Shown: positions 23,916-32,104 of the stretch, in pieces
Layout of the letters: the number at the start of each line of letters is the position of its first letter
How positions within the stretch are numbered: position 1 is the first letter of the stretch
Source of the DNA: Methylophilaceae bacterium
Lineage (GTDB): Bacteria > Pseudomonadota > Gammaproteobacteria > Burkholderiales > Methylophilaceae
Length of the DNA stretch: 34,568 nt
Assembly: GCA_947379975.1 (NCBI GenBank)
Contig: CANCPF010000021.1
Location: 1 to 34,568 of the forward strand
Direction of reading: 5' to 3'
Translations under genes and position numbers: made by a program
The notes under the pieces: model-generated
What the model was told of the DNA's origin: nothing
Seen by the model: only the letters and a program-made list of their open reading frames with translations
The model's database searches: none

Positions 23916-24767
23916 ATTTGAAGTGCAACATTTTTCGAAGGAAAATGTTGCATGGGAAAATACAAACAATTAGGTATTGAATAACGAAGTGTTATACAGG
24001 CGCAGTTAACTTTAGGGTTTAAAGCTAGTTGGATAGCGATTGGTTTAGCTAGGTCTATTTCGACGATTAGTCGGGAGCTTCATCGTAATAGTTGGATTAA
24101 AGAGAAAGTACCGGCTAAACGCTGTCGTCCAGCGATTGCTGGGAAGTATCGAGCAGTATTAGCACAAGATCGCGCAGAGTCTTTATCGACAAAGCCAAGG
24201 GTAGAGAGACGTTTACAGGTTGGTAATGCACTATGGCTGGTAGTGATGTATTTTTTAAGGCAAGGCTACTCACCAGAGCAAATTGCTGGCACACTTAAAA
24301 GTGTAAATTCAGACTACCCCAACTTACAGGTCTCACATGAGACGATCTACAGTGCCATTTACTTGATGCCCCGCGGTGAACTGCGAACAGAGGTGATTGG
24401 CTGGCTGCGCTTTGGCCATGCTAAACGTAGACCAAGAGCGCGTGGTGAAGATCGTCGCGGTCAAATTCCTGACATGGTGAGCATTCATGATAGGCCGCCA
24501 GAAGTCGACGAGCACTTGGTGCCGGGGCACTGGGAAGGCGACTTAATTAAAGGTAAAGGCCATCGTACCTCGGTGGGCACGATTGTGGAAAGAACGACAT
24601 TGTTTACCGTGTTAGCCAAAATGGAAAGTGCGACAGCGGTATCCGCAGTCAATAGATTCAGCCGTGTGCTGACTCGCATCGAAGGACAGAAACGGCTATC
24701 GATGACTTATGATCAGGGGCGAGAGATGGCAAGGCATGCGGAGTTAACGAGAAACACCAGGGTTCAA
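23916..24767 (+). mobile_element. IS30-family element remnant, 5' part only
   Basis: The element opens near tttgaagtgcaac (about 23917) and carries the transposase remnant. Its 3' end is missing: IS30 protein similarity stops at about 24767, and I find no copy of the putative left terminal sequence in inverted form before the pnp terminator. A hairpin of 10-bp arms, gcaacatttt (23925-23934) and aaaatgttgc (23942-23951), sits directly before the ATG with the purine-rich aagga in its loop region, a layout that limits translation from outside transcripts. The exact left end is a guess, as no target duplication can be found with one end lost. Confidence 0.7.
23952..24767 (+). pseudogene. IS30-family transposase, nonsense codon and 3' truncation
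   Basis: The frame from the ATG at 23952 reads MGKYKQLGIE then TAA (23982-23984) where the family has Glu/Arg, then continues RSVIQAQLTLGFKASWIAIG in the same frame with no other stop. The N-terminal helix-turn-helix, SISTISRELHRN, the central GYSPEQIAGTL and SHETIYSAIY, and the first catalytic Asp in PGHWEGDLIKG are all there. The second Asp is in LSMTYDQGREMARH. Similarity ends near RNTRVQ; the final catalytic Glu segment (NENTNG in relatives) and about 60-70 residues are absent. It is therefore inactive. The part from 24243 alone is an open frame of 210 codons. Confidence 0.85.
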
Positions 24768-24784
24768 ATGCCATACAGAGTTAT

Positions 24785-24892
24785 TCAATCCAGATACATT
24801 TTATTTAAGGCAGCATCATGCTGTAATTTTTGCGCTTCATCCTTGAGACCGCCTACTTTTAAGGTATTGTACTGAGTAGAATTCACAATCAT
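24785..24892 (-). CDS. Possible 35-residue orphan ORF at the IS30 junction
   Basis: A short open frame starting at ATG 24892 (MIVNSTQYNTLKVGGLKDEA, then QKLQHDAALNKMYLD) and stopping 18 bp before the IS30 similarity ends. It is composed like a real soluble helical peptide, but the purine stretch is too near the ATG and the pnp terminator lies just upstream, so it would need its own promoter. It may be a fragment of an older gene. Not recognised. Low support. Confidence 0.2.
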   Translation of the reverse strand: MIVNSTQYNTLKVGGLKDEAQKLQHDAALNKMYLD

Positions 24893-24918
24893 GCTTCAGT
24901 TTATAATAACCAAATCTA

Positions 24919-24950
24919 AAACAAAAGCCCGCTTTCGCGGGCTTTTGTTT
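24919..24950 (-). terminator. Intrinsic terminator of pnp
   Basis: A 14-bp stem around agcccgc-tttc-gcgggct, with aaacaaa and tttgttt as outer pairs. On the minus strand GCGGGC is followed by TTTTGTTTT. It lies 26 bp beyond the pnp stop and is symmetrical enough to act in both directions. Confidence 0.88.
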
Positions 24951-24975
24951 AACTAACTAATAATCTCCTGCAAGA

Positions 24976-27105
24976 TTAATCTTCAGCTTCAGTCTCAGCT
25001 TTAGCGTCGGCAGTAGGTGCATCGATTAAAGCTTTCATACTTAAACGTACGCGGCCTTTCTCATCAGCTTCTACTACTTTAACTTTTACTACATCGCCTT
25101 CTTTTAAGAAGTCACTCACTGCATTAACACGTTGATGTGCAATTTGTGAAATGTGTAGCAAGCCATCTTTACCCGGAATTAGTGACACAATCGCACCAAA
25201 ATCAAGTAATTTAAGCACAGTACCTTCGTAAACATTACCAATTTCAACTTCTGCAGTAATCTCGGCAATTCTACGTTGCGCTTCAGCACCTGCTTCAGAG
25301 CTAGTACATGCAATTTTTACAGTACCGTCATCTTCAATATCAATCGTTGTTCCAGTTTCTTCAGTTAGCGCACGGATTACCGCGCCGCCTTTACCGATAA
25401 CATCACGGATTTTTTCTGGATTGATTTTCATGGTGATAATACGTGGTGCAAATGCTGACATTTCAGTACTTGCAGTAGTCATTGCCGCTTTCATAATGCC
25501 TAAAATATGCGCGCGACCTTCTTTAGCTTGCGCCAATGCCACTTGCATGATTTCTGCAGTAATACCGGTAATTTTGATGTCCATTTGCAAAGCTGTAATA
25601 CCATCATCTGTACCTGCTACCTTAAAGTCCATATCACCTAGATGATCTTCGTCACCTAAAATATCGGTCAACACTGCAACGCGGTTGCCTTCTTTAATCA
25701 AACCCATTGCAATACCAGCGACGTGATTTTTTAAAGGTACGCCAGCGTCCATCATGGCTAAGCTGCCGCCACACACTGAAGCCATAGAGCTAGAACCGTT
25801 AGATTCAGTAATTTCAGACACGATACGTACTGTGTAACCAAATTCATCAGCAGATGGCAATGCAGCCAACAATGCACGTTTAGCTAAACGGCCATGGCCG
25901 ATTTCGCGACGTTTTGGTGTACCAACACGACCAGTTTCACCAGTAGCATATGGAGGCATATTGTAATGCAACATGAAGCGGTCTTTAAATTCGCCTTGTA
26001 GCGCATCAATTACTTGCTCATCGCGGCCTGTACCTAGCGTTACAACCACTAATGCTTGCGTTTCACCGCGTGTAAATAGTGCGGAGCCATGTGTTCTAGG
26101 CAATACGCCAGTGCGAACAGTAATAGGGCGCACAGTGCGTGTATCACGACCATCAATACGTGGCTCACCATTTAAAATTTGGCTACGTACTGTTTTAGCT
26201 TCTAAATTAAAAAACTCTGTTTTAATTTTATTAGCATCTTCAGTTGAAGTAGCTTCAGTAATAAGCTCACTCATTACACGATTTTTAATTTCGTCTAACT
26301 TAGCTGAACGTGGGCCTTTAGCTTTAATTTGGAATGCGGCATTAACATCAGCAGCAGCAATAGCCGCAACTTTTTCAATTAGTGCGGTATCTGGCTCTGG
26401 TGCTGACCAATCCCAAGCATCCTTACCCACTTCAGCAACAATTTCGTTAATCATCGTGATGACAGATTGCATCGCGTTATGACCAAATACTACCGCGCCC
26501 AACATGACTTCTTCTGAAAGCTCTTTGGCTTCAGATTCAACCATCATTACCGCTGTTTCTGTTGCAGCAACTACTAAATCTAACTCAGTTTCTAATAATT
26601 GAGATTTAGTTGGGTTGATTACGTATTCTTGATTGATGTAACCAACACGCGCTGCGCCTAGTGGACCATAAAATGGAATACCAGAAATTGCCATCGCTGC
26701 AGATGCACCGATAATTGCTGGAATATCAGAATCAATTTCTGGATCTGAAGACATCACTGTCGCAACAATTTGTACTTCATTCAAAAATGCTTCTGGAAAT
26801 AACGGACGTAGTGGACGGTCGATTAAACGTGAAGTCAGTGTTTCTTTTTCTGAAGGACGGCCTTCGCGTTTGAAAAAACCACCAGGGATTTTACCAGCCG
26901 CATAAGTTTTTTCCATGTAATCAACAGTCAACGGGAAAAAGTCTTGACCCGCTTTAACTGCTGTTTTACCAACTACTGTGACTAAAACAACAGTATCACC
27001 ATAACTTACCAATACCGCGCCGTCTGCTTGACGGGCAATTTCACCAGTTTCAATGGTGAGCTCATGCGCACCGTACTGAATACTTTTTTTAACTTTATTA
27101 AACAT
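24976..27105 (-). CDS. pnp: Polynucleotide phosphorylase
   Basis: 709 residues, usual size. Phosphorolytic 3'-5' exoribonuclease and degradosome partner. Two RNase PH-like domains are seen: the first with GKIPGGFFKREGRPSEKE, the second with LPRTHGSALFTRGETQALV, GRVGTPKRREIGHGRLA, SNGSSSMASVCGGSL and GMGLIKE-like text (GIAMGLIKEGN). A KH domain follows (KIRDVIGKGGAVIRALTEET), then an S1 domain (GNVYEGTVLKLLDFGAIVSL). The C-terminus is an Ala/Glu-rich tail. A good ribosome binding site (AAAGGAT) precedes the ATG. It follows rpsO, as in most bacteria, with a terminator in between. Confidence 0.97.
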   Translation of the reverse strand: MFNKVKKSIQYGAHELTIETGEIARQADGAVLVSYGDTVVLVTVVGKTAVKAGQDFFPLTVDYMEKTYAAGKIPGGFFKREGRPSEKETLTSRLIDRPLRPLFPEAFLNEVQIVATVMSSDPEIDSDIPAIIGASAAMAISGIPFYGPLGAARVGYINQEYVINPTKSQLLETELDLVVAATETAVMMVESEAKELSEEVMLGAVVFGHNAMQSVITMINEIVAEVGKDAWDWSAPEPDTALIEKVAAIAAADVNAAFQIKAKGPRSAKLDEIKNRVMSELITEATSTEDANKIKTEFFNLEAKTVRSQILNGEPRIDGRDTRTVRPITVRTGVLPRTHGSALFTRGETQALVVVTLGTGRDEQVIDALQGEFKDRFMLHYNMPPYATGETGRVGTPKRREIGHGRLAKRALLAALPSADEFGYTVRIVSEITESNGSSSMASVCGGSLAMMDAGVPLKNHVAGIAMGLIKEGNRVAVLTDILGDEDHLGDMDFKVAGTDDGITALQMDIKITGITAEIMQVALAQAKEGRAHILGIMKAAMTTASTEMSAFAPRIITMKINPEKIRDVIGKGGAVIRALTEETGTTIDIEDDGTVKIACTSSEAGAEAQRRIAEITAEVEIGNVYEGTVLKLLDFGAIVSLIPGKDGLLHISQIAHQRVNAVSDFLKEGDVVKVKVVEADEKGRVRLSMKALIDAPTADAKAETEAED

Positions 27106-27130
27106 TATTTATCCTTTTCTCTTTTTTAAT

Positions 27131-27158
27131 GTTCGCTATTCACAACCCAATAGCAAAC
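27131..27158 (-). promoter_or_regulatory. Leader hairpin upstream of pnp
   Basis: gctatt (27135-27140) and aatagc (27149-27154), extended by gtt/aac with one mismatch, form a 9-bp stem about 26 nt before the pnp ATG. In E. coli the pnp leader folds into a hairpin used in autoregulation after RNase III cleavage; equivalence here is inference. Confidence 0.35.
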
Positions 27159-27275
27159 GCACAATATCGATTTATGTCAGCAATTTTTCTGATGAACTCA
27201 TGTAAACCGGGCATGCAACCCATTCATGTAATTCACTCACAGCACGAAAAATTGCTTAGTTAAATCTTTTACAAC

Positions 27276-27317
27276 AAAAAAGCCGAGGCACTGCTTATGC
27301 AGAGCTATCGGCTTTTT
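27276..27317 (-). terminator. Terminator between rpsO and pnp
   Basis: The outer stem aaaaaagccga (27276-27286) / tcggcttttt (27308-27317) encloses a small inner stem ctgc-ttat-gcag. On the minus strand it ends in a run of T. Partial read-through into pnp is likely. Confidence 0.8.
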
Positions 27318-27380
27318 ATTTCACACACAAAACAACAGTTAAAGAACGAATTGTTTTATGTACATGTGATTGGTAGTCAA

Positions 27381-27650
27381 TTACTTACGTAGACCTAGGC
27401 GCGCGATCAATGTTTGGTAACGCTCAACGCTTTCACGTTTAAGGTAATCTAACAATTTACGACGCTGACTAACCATAGCCAATAAACCGCGGCGTGAATG
27501 GTGGTCTTTTTTGTTGCTTTTGAAATGCTCTGTTAAATAAGTAATACGGCTAGTTAAAAGCGCAACTTGCACTTCAGGACTACCAGTATCATTTACACCT
27601 TGAGCATATTCACTAACGATTTTTGCGCGATCCGCTGCAGTTGTTGCCAT
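27381..27650 (-). CDS. rpsO: Ribosomal protein S15
   Basis: 89 residues, exact family length. Binds the 16S rRNA central domain. Hallmarks: TGSPEVQVALLTSRITYLTE, HFKSNKKDHHSRRGLLAMVS and RRKLLDYLKRESVERYQTLI. The Shine-Dalgarno TAGGAT lies 7-8 bp upstream of the ATG. The leader is about 87 nt from the predicted start site; S15 represses its own translation in other bacteria, which cannot be checked by eye here. Start shown by the family N-terminus plus MATTAADRAKIVSEY. Confidence 0.98.
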   Translation of the reverse strand: MATTAADRAKIVSEYAQGVNDTGSPEVQVALLTSRITYLTEHFKSNKKDHHSRRGLLAMVSQRRKLLDYLKRESVERYQTLIARLGLRK

Positions 27651-27743
27651 AACTTAATCCTAATATTTAGATGTTTTGCGTCAATGTAAAGGCAGCGCCA
27701 TATATTACTTAACCGCCAATGCATTCATTTGCATGAACCGCGC

Positions 27744-27772
27744 ATTATAGATACTAAATATAGATTCAGCAA
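27744..27772 (-). promoter_or_regulatory. Sigma-70 promoter of rpsO
   Basis: On the minus strand TTGCTG (27772-27767), exactly 17 bp, TATAAT (27749-27744), followed at once by GCGCGG. The GC-rich discriminator is typical of ribosomal genes under stringent control. The predicted start is near 27737. Confidence 0.7.
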
Positions 27773-27848
27773 TCTTTTATTATCTTAATCTATAAATAAA
27801 CAATAAGTTAGTCCGAATTAATTAAGCTAGCTATGTCAGCCAAATTAA

Positions 27849-28826
27849 CTAAGTACGCTCTACAATAAGTCTTCTCGGGGTAATTTTTCCGTCACTTTGC
27901 TGCTCTCCCAAGCCTATAAATACTTTTTGTTCGGTATATAGGCGTAGTAAGCCTTTGGGAATCAATCCGCTCTGCCAAACTGCCTGGCCTTGCTGTAAGT
28001 AAAACGCACTGTCGGAATCCAGTATAATTTCCGGTAGATATTGCACCGCACTGTCTGGTGGCAATAACGCTAAAGTACGCTCGCTCTCAGACATTGCCAC
28101 AAACTGGTCCATCGTTACGGTCTGCGCTATAGTGTAATTCGCCGTTGCGGTACGGCGTAAGCCTATCAAATGCGCACCGCAACCGAGCACATTGCCAATA
28201 TCTTCCGCCAGTGTGCGAATATAAGTGCCCTTGCTACACTTTACAGTGATGGTCGCTACGTCATCGGCAAAGCTATTTAGCGCGATGCTGTGAATTGTAA
28301 TTACGCGTGCCGCACGCTCAATTTCCACGCCAGCTCTGGCGTATTCATACATCGCTTTGCCTTCGTGCTTTAAAGCAGAATACATGGGTGGAATTTGGCT
28401 GATTTCACCGACAAATTGCGCGCAAGCTTGCTCAAACTTCGCCTGAGTGACGTTCACAGCTTTGGTAGATAACACTTCGCCTTCAGCATCGCCAGTATTG
28501 GTGGTGATGCCTAACTTAACGGTCGCCACGTAGACTTTATCAGCATCGGTTAAGAAGTGGGCAAACTTTGTGGCCTCGCCGAAACATAGAGGAAGCAAAC
28601 CAGTCGCCAGTGGATCTAGCGTACCGGTATGGCCAGCCTTGGCGGCTTGATAGAGTATCTTGACTTTTTGTAACGCCTGATTAGATGAATAGCCTAAAGG
28701 CTTATCTAGCAACAGCACGCCGCTGATATTTTTTTTGATTCTTTTATACTGCAAAGTTTGGACTTTATTACGTGATATTTGAATAGATGAATCAAGGCTT
28801 TTCAGGTTTTGAAGCGAGCGCTGCAT
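27849..28826 (-). CDS. truB: tRNA pseudouridine-55 synthase TruB
   Basis: 325 residues from the ATG at 28826; a TTG sits one codon earlier. Modifies U55 in the T loop. The core begins SGVLLLDKPLGYSSNQAL; the catalytic Asp is in GHTGTLDPLATGLLP, followed by GEATKFAHFLTDADKVY, the RNA-binding SQIPPMYSALKHEGKAMYEY, and CSKGTYIRTLAEDIG. The N-terminus is about 30 residues longer than the conserved core and overlaps the rbfA coding end by 35 bp; a TTG start near 28754 is possible. Last gene of the rimP operon. Confidence 0.95.
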   Translation of the reverse strand: MQRSLQNLKSLDSSIQISRNKVQTLQYKRIKKNISGVLLLDKPLGYSSNQALQKVKILYQAAKAGHTGTLDPLATGLLPLCFGEATKFAHFLTDADKVYVATVKLGITTNTGDAEGEVLSTKAVNVTQAKFEQACAQFVGEISQIPPMYSALKHEGKAMYEYARAGVEIERAARVITIHSIALNSFADDVATITVKCSKGTYIRTLAEDIGNVLGCGAHLIGLRRTATANYTIAQTVTMDQFVAMSESERTLALLPPDSAVQYLPEIILDSDSAFYLQQGQAVWQSGLIPKGLLRLYTEQKVFIGLGEQQSDGKITPRRLIVERT

Positions 28827-29148
28827 CAATCAATTTAGACATCATCATCCCATTATCGATTGAAGCATCATAGACAAAATGCAACATAGGCACAGTGCGT
28901 AGCAACATGCGTTTAGCCAGTTGCGTGCGTAAATAGCCAGCAGACTTTTCTAAACCTTGCTGCGTGCTATCACTGGCTTTTGCTGCGCTATAAAAAATCT
29001 TAGCGTGCGCCATGTCACCAGTCACTTCAACAGCCGTAATGGTCACCATGCCTACGCGCGGATCTTTAACTTCAAACTGTAGCAAATCAGCGAGTTCACG
29101 CTGCATTTGCTCAGCTACACGGTGACTTCGAGAGAATTCTTTAGCCAT
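28792..29148 (-). CDS. rbfA: Ribosome-binding factor A
   Basis: 118 residues. Helps late maturation of the 30S subunit. It has the KH-like pattern: SHRVAEQMQRELADLLQFEV, KDPRVGMVTITAVEVTGDMA, HAKIFYSA and TVPMLHFVYD. It is 14 bp after the infB stop, with a normal family length. The overlap with truB fits the compact nusA-infB-rbfA-truB operon. Confidence 0.96.
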   Translation of the reverse strand: MAKEFSRSHRVAEQMQRELADLLQFEVKDPRVGMVTITAVEVTGDMAHAKIFYSAAKASDSTQQGLEKSAGYLRTQLAKRMLLRTVPMLHFVYDASIDNGMMMSKLIDAALASKPEKP

Positions 29149-29162
29149 TCTTGATTGAACTC

Positions 29163-31955
29163 CTAAAGTGTACGTGCTACTTCGATGATTTCGTAGACTT
29201 CTAGCAAATCGCCGATTTCAATATCATTAAAGTTTTTAAGTGATAAACCGCACTCAAAGTTGTTTTTAACTTCTTTAACATCATCTTTGAAGCGTTTTAG
29301 AGAATCCAACTCACCAGTGTGAATAATCACGTTATTACGCAACACGCGTACTTTTGAATTACGTTTAATCATACCGTCTTGCACATAACAACCAGCAATT
29401 GCGCCTACTTTAGAAATACGGAATACTTCACGAATCTCTACGGTACCTATCATGCTTTCTCTATGTTCTGGCGGCAACATACCACCAAGCGCGGCTTTAA
29501 TTTCATCAACCGCTTCGTAAATAATATTGTAGTAACGGGTATCTACGCCTAGCGTTTCAATCAACTTACGCGCACCAGAGTCAGCACGTACGTTAAAGCC
29601 TATCAACACGGCCTTAGACGCCGCGGCCAAGTTCACATCAGATTCACTGATTGCACCAACGCCTGTGTGTATCACGTTAACTTTAACTTCTGAAGTCGAT
29701 AGTTTTTGTAAACTTGTTGCCAATGCTTCGTAAGAACCTTGCACATCTGATTTGATGATTAGACCTAGCGTTTGCACTACGCCTTCACCCATTTGCTCAA
29801 ACATGTTTTCAAGTTTAGAAGCTTGTTGTTTAGCTAATTTCACCTCACGGAATTTACCTTGACGGAAGTTTGCGATTTCACGCGCCTTACGCTCATCGTT
29901 CAACACGATCATATCTTCGCCAGCACTTGGCACATCTGACAAACCTTGAATTTCGACCGGCATTGATGGGCCAGCTTCTTTAATGTCGTTGCCCGACTCA
30001 TCCATCATCGCGCGGACTTTACCAAAAGTAGAGCCAGCTAGAATCATATCACCACGTTTTAAAGTACCTGACTGTACTAAAATAGTCGCGACTGGTCCAC
30101 GGCCTTTATCTAAACGGCCTTCAATCACAATGCCTTTTGCTGGGGTATTTTTAGGCGCAGTTAACTCTAGCAATTCAGCTTGTAAAAGTACCGCTTCTAG
30201 CAACTCATCAATACCTTGTCCTGTTTTAGCTGAGACTTCTCTAAACATAACGTCGCCACCGAACTCTTCTGGCACCACTTCTTGAGAGACTAATTCTAGT
30301 TTAACGCGCTCAGGCTCAGCACCGGGCTTATCAATTTTATTGATGGCAACCACTAATGGCACACCAGCCGCTTTAGCATGATGAATCGCTTCAATCGTTT
30401 GTGGCATCACGCCATCGTCTGCTGAAACCACCAAAATCACCACGTCAGTCGCTTTTGCACCACGGGCACGCATGGCGGTAAACGCCTCATGGCCTGGAGT
30501 GTCTAGGAACGTCACCATACCGCGCGGCGTTTCAACGTGATAAGCACCAATATGCTGCGTAATACCACCAGCCTCGCCTGAAGCCACACGGCTACGACGA
30601 ATGTAATCTAGCAATGACGTTTTACCGTGATCGACGTGGCCCATGACAGTAACCACTGGAGGGCGCGCTTCTATAATCGCTGCCGCGTGTTCCGCTTCTT
30701 CAATAAAGGTATCAGGGTCATTAGGTGCTGCCGCTGAGGCTTTATGGCCCATTTCTTCTACGATAATAATGGCAGTTTCTTGATCTAGCACTTGGTTAAT
30801 GGTAACCATCATGCCCATGCCCATTAAGGCTTTAATCACTTCGCCAGATTTAACTGACATTTTGTGCGCTAATTCAGCCACAGTAATGGTTTCTGGCACC
30901 AATACTTCATAAACAATCGCCTCAGTAGGCGCATTGAATGAATGCTGTGAATCATCATCTGATTGATGTCTATGCTTGCCTTTAGGCGCGCGCCAGCCTG
31001 GTTTTCCAGCATTGGTGTCACCACGTGTTTTTAAGCCACGTTTTTTATTTTCAGCATCAGTCCACTCTTTGTTATTGCCTTTACCTTTTTTGGCTTCTTT
31101 AGCCGCAACTGGTTTTGCAACCCCTTCTTTAACTGCAGGCTTATGTAATGTACCTTCAGATAACTTAGTCGCTTTTACTTTTGCGGCTTCTGCATCTGCC
31201 ACTTTTTTTGCCTCGTCATCTAAACGACGTTGTACTAACTCTTGTTTTTTACGTAAATCATCTGCCTGCATCGCGGCTAAAGTAGCGTGACGTTTCGCTT
31301 CATGTTCGCGTAGTGCAATTTCATCAGCACCAAGCAAGTCTTTACGGCTGATAGTTTTCACGGCCACTGGCTCAACCTTAACTGGCTCAGCTTTCACTAC
31401 TTCTACTTCAGGCTCAATTTTAGCGACTTCAACCAACACTGGCGCCACTTCCACCACTACCGGCGCAATCACCTCTTCAATTGGCGCAACTACAACCGCA
31501 GCAACTTCGGCAATAACCGGTAGTGCAGCCATTTCAACAACGCTAGCTTCAACTGCTTGCGGCAATTCAACAATCGCTTCAATATGCTCAGCTGGCACGT
31601 CTAAAGACTCAGCTACAAATGCTGACTCTGCGATATCTTGCTCACTCACATCACCATCATCACGCTGCTCTATCACACGTTTTTTACGCACTTCTACTTG
31701 AATCGTGCGTGCCTTGCCGGTGTTATCCGTTTTTTTAATTTCGGTGCTAGATTTGCGCGTCAACGTAATTTTATTTTTAGGGGCTAAGGTGCCATGTTCT
31801 TTACGCAAATGGTCAAGCAATGCAGTTTTGTCATTTTCGCTCAACTGATCATCAGCGTTTGACTTATGCACGCCTGCGCTCTTTAGCTGCTCTAATAACA
31901 ATGCTGTTGGCAGCTTTAATTCGCCAGCAAATTGTTCTACGGTTGTTTGTGCCAT
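29163..31955 (-). CDS. infB: Translation initiation factor IF-2
   Basis: 930 residues. The GTPase that places initiator tRNA on the 30S subunit. An N-terminal IF2 domain (TVEQFAGELKLPTALLLEQL) is followed by a long linker of Val/Glu/Ala/Pro/Lys repeats (about residues 100-330) and a second short IF2 N domain (TITVAELAHKMSVKSGEVIK). The G domain has VTVMGHVDHGKTSLLDYI (G1), GGITQHIGAYH (G2), DTPGHEAF (G3) and INKIDKPGA (G4). Domains II to IV follow to the end. The linker composition is low complexity, as usual for this protein. It is 149 bp after nusA, with a small inverted repeat in the gap. Confidence 0.97.
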   Translation of the reverse strand: MAQTTVEQFAGELKLPTALLLEQLKSAGVHKSNADDQLSENDKTALLDHLRKEHGTLAPKNKITLTRKSSTEIKKTDNTGKARTIQVEVRKKRVIEQRDDGDVSEQDIAESAFVAESLDVPAEHIEAIVELPQAVEASVVEMAALPVIAEVAAVVVAPIEEVIAPVVVEVAPVLVEVAKIEPEVEVVKAEPVKVEPVAVKTISRKDLLGADEIALREHEAKRHATLAAMQADDLRKKQELVQRRLDDEAKKVADAEAAKVKATKLSEGTLHKPAVKEGVAKPVAAKEAKKGKGNNKEWTDAENKKRGLKTRGDTNAGKPGWRAPKGKHRHQSDDDSQHSFNAPTEAIVYEVLVPETITVAELAHKMSVKSGEVIKALMGMGMMVTINQVLDQETAIIIVEEMGHKASAAAPNDPDTFIEEAEHAAAIIEARPPVVTVMGHVDHGKTSLLDYIRRSRVASGEAGGITQHIGAYHVETPRGMVTFLDTPGHEAFTAMRARGAKATDVVILVVSADDGVMPQTIEAIHHAKAAGVPLVVAINKIDKPGAEPERVKLELVSQEVVPEEFGGDVMFREVSAKTGQGIDELLEAVLLQAELLELTAPKNTPAKGIVIEGRLDKGRGPVATILVQSGTLKRGDMILAGSTFGKVRAMMDESGNDIKEAGPSMPVEIQGLSDVPSAGEDMIVLNDERKAREIANFRQGKFREVKLAKQQASKLENMFEQMGEGVVQTLGLIIKSDVQGSYEALATSLQKLSTSEVKVNVIHTGVGAISESDVNLAAASKAVLIGFNVRADSGARKLIETLGVDTRYYNIIYEAVDEIKAALGGMLPPEHRESMIGTVEIREVFRISKVGAIAGCYVQDGMIKRNSKVRVLRNNVIIHTGELDSLKRFKDDVKEVKNNFECGLSLKNFNDIEIGDLLEVYEIIEVARTL

Positions 31956-32030
31956 CTTGTTGCTCCAGTGTTCTTTTCCTAAGCTTTATTGCCTAGCGGT
32001 ACTGCTTATTACTTTTAATGCTTTGATTAA

Positions 32031-32057
32031 GTGAGCCAATTCAACTGAATAGCTCAC
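32031..32057. repeat. Inverted repeat in the nusA-infB gap
   Basis: gtgagc (32031-32036) and gctcac (32052-32057) with a 15-bp loop. No T-run follows, so it is more likely an RNA processing or pausing hairpin than a terminator. Confidence 0.3.
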
Positions 32058-32104
32058 CTCTAACTTGCCAACAGGTCGATTAAAACACTGCGCTATTCTC
32101 GGTT

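Noticed and set aside
24755..24780. tRNA-like GGTTCAAAT sequence
   Set aside because: No pairing arms or acceptor stem around it; it is at the IS30 break.
25973..26482. 169-codon open frame antisense to pnp
   Set aside because: It lies wholly inside the conserved PNPase coding region, with Ser/Val-rich shadow composition and no family likeness.
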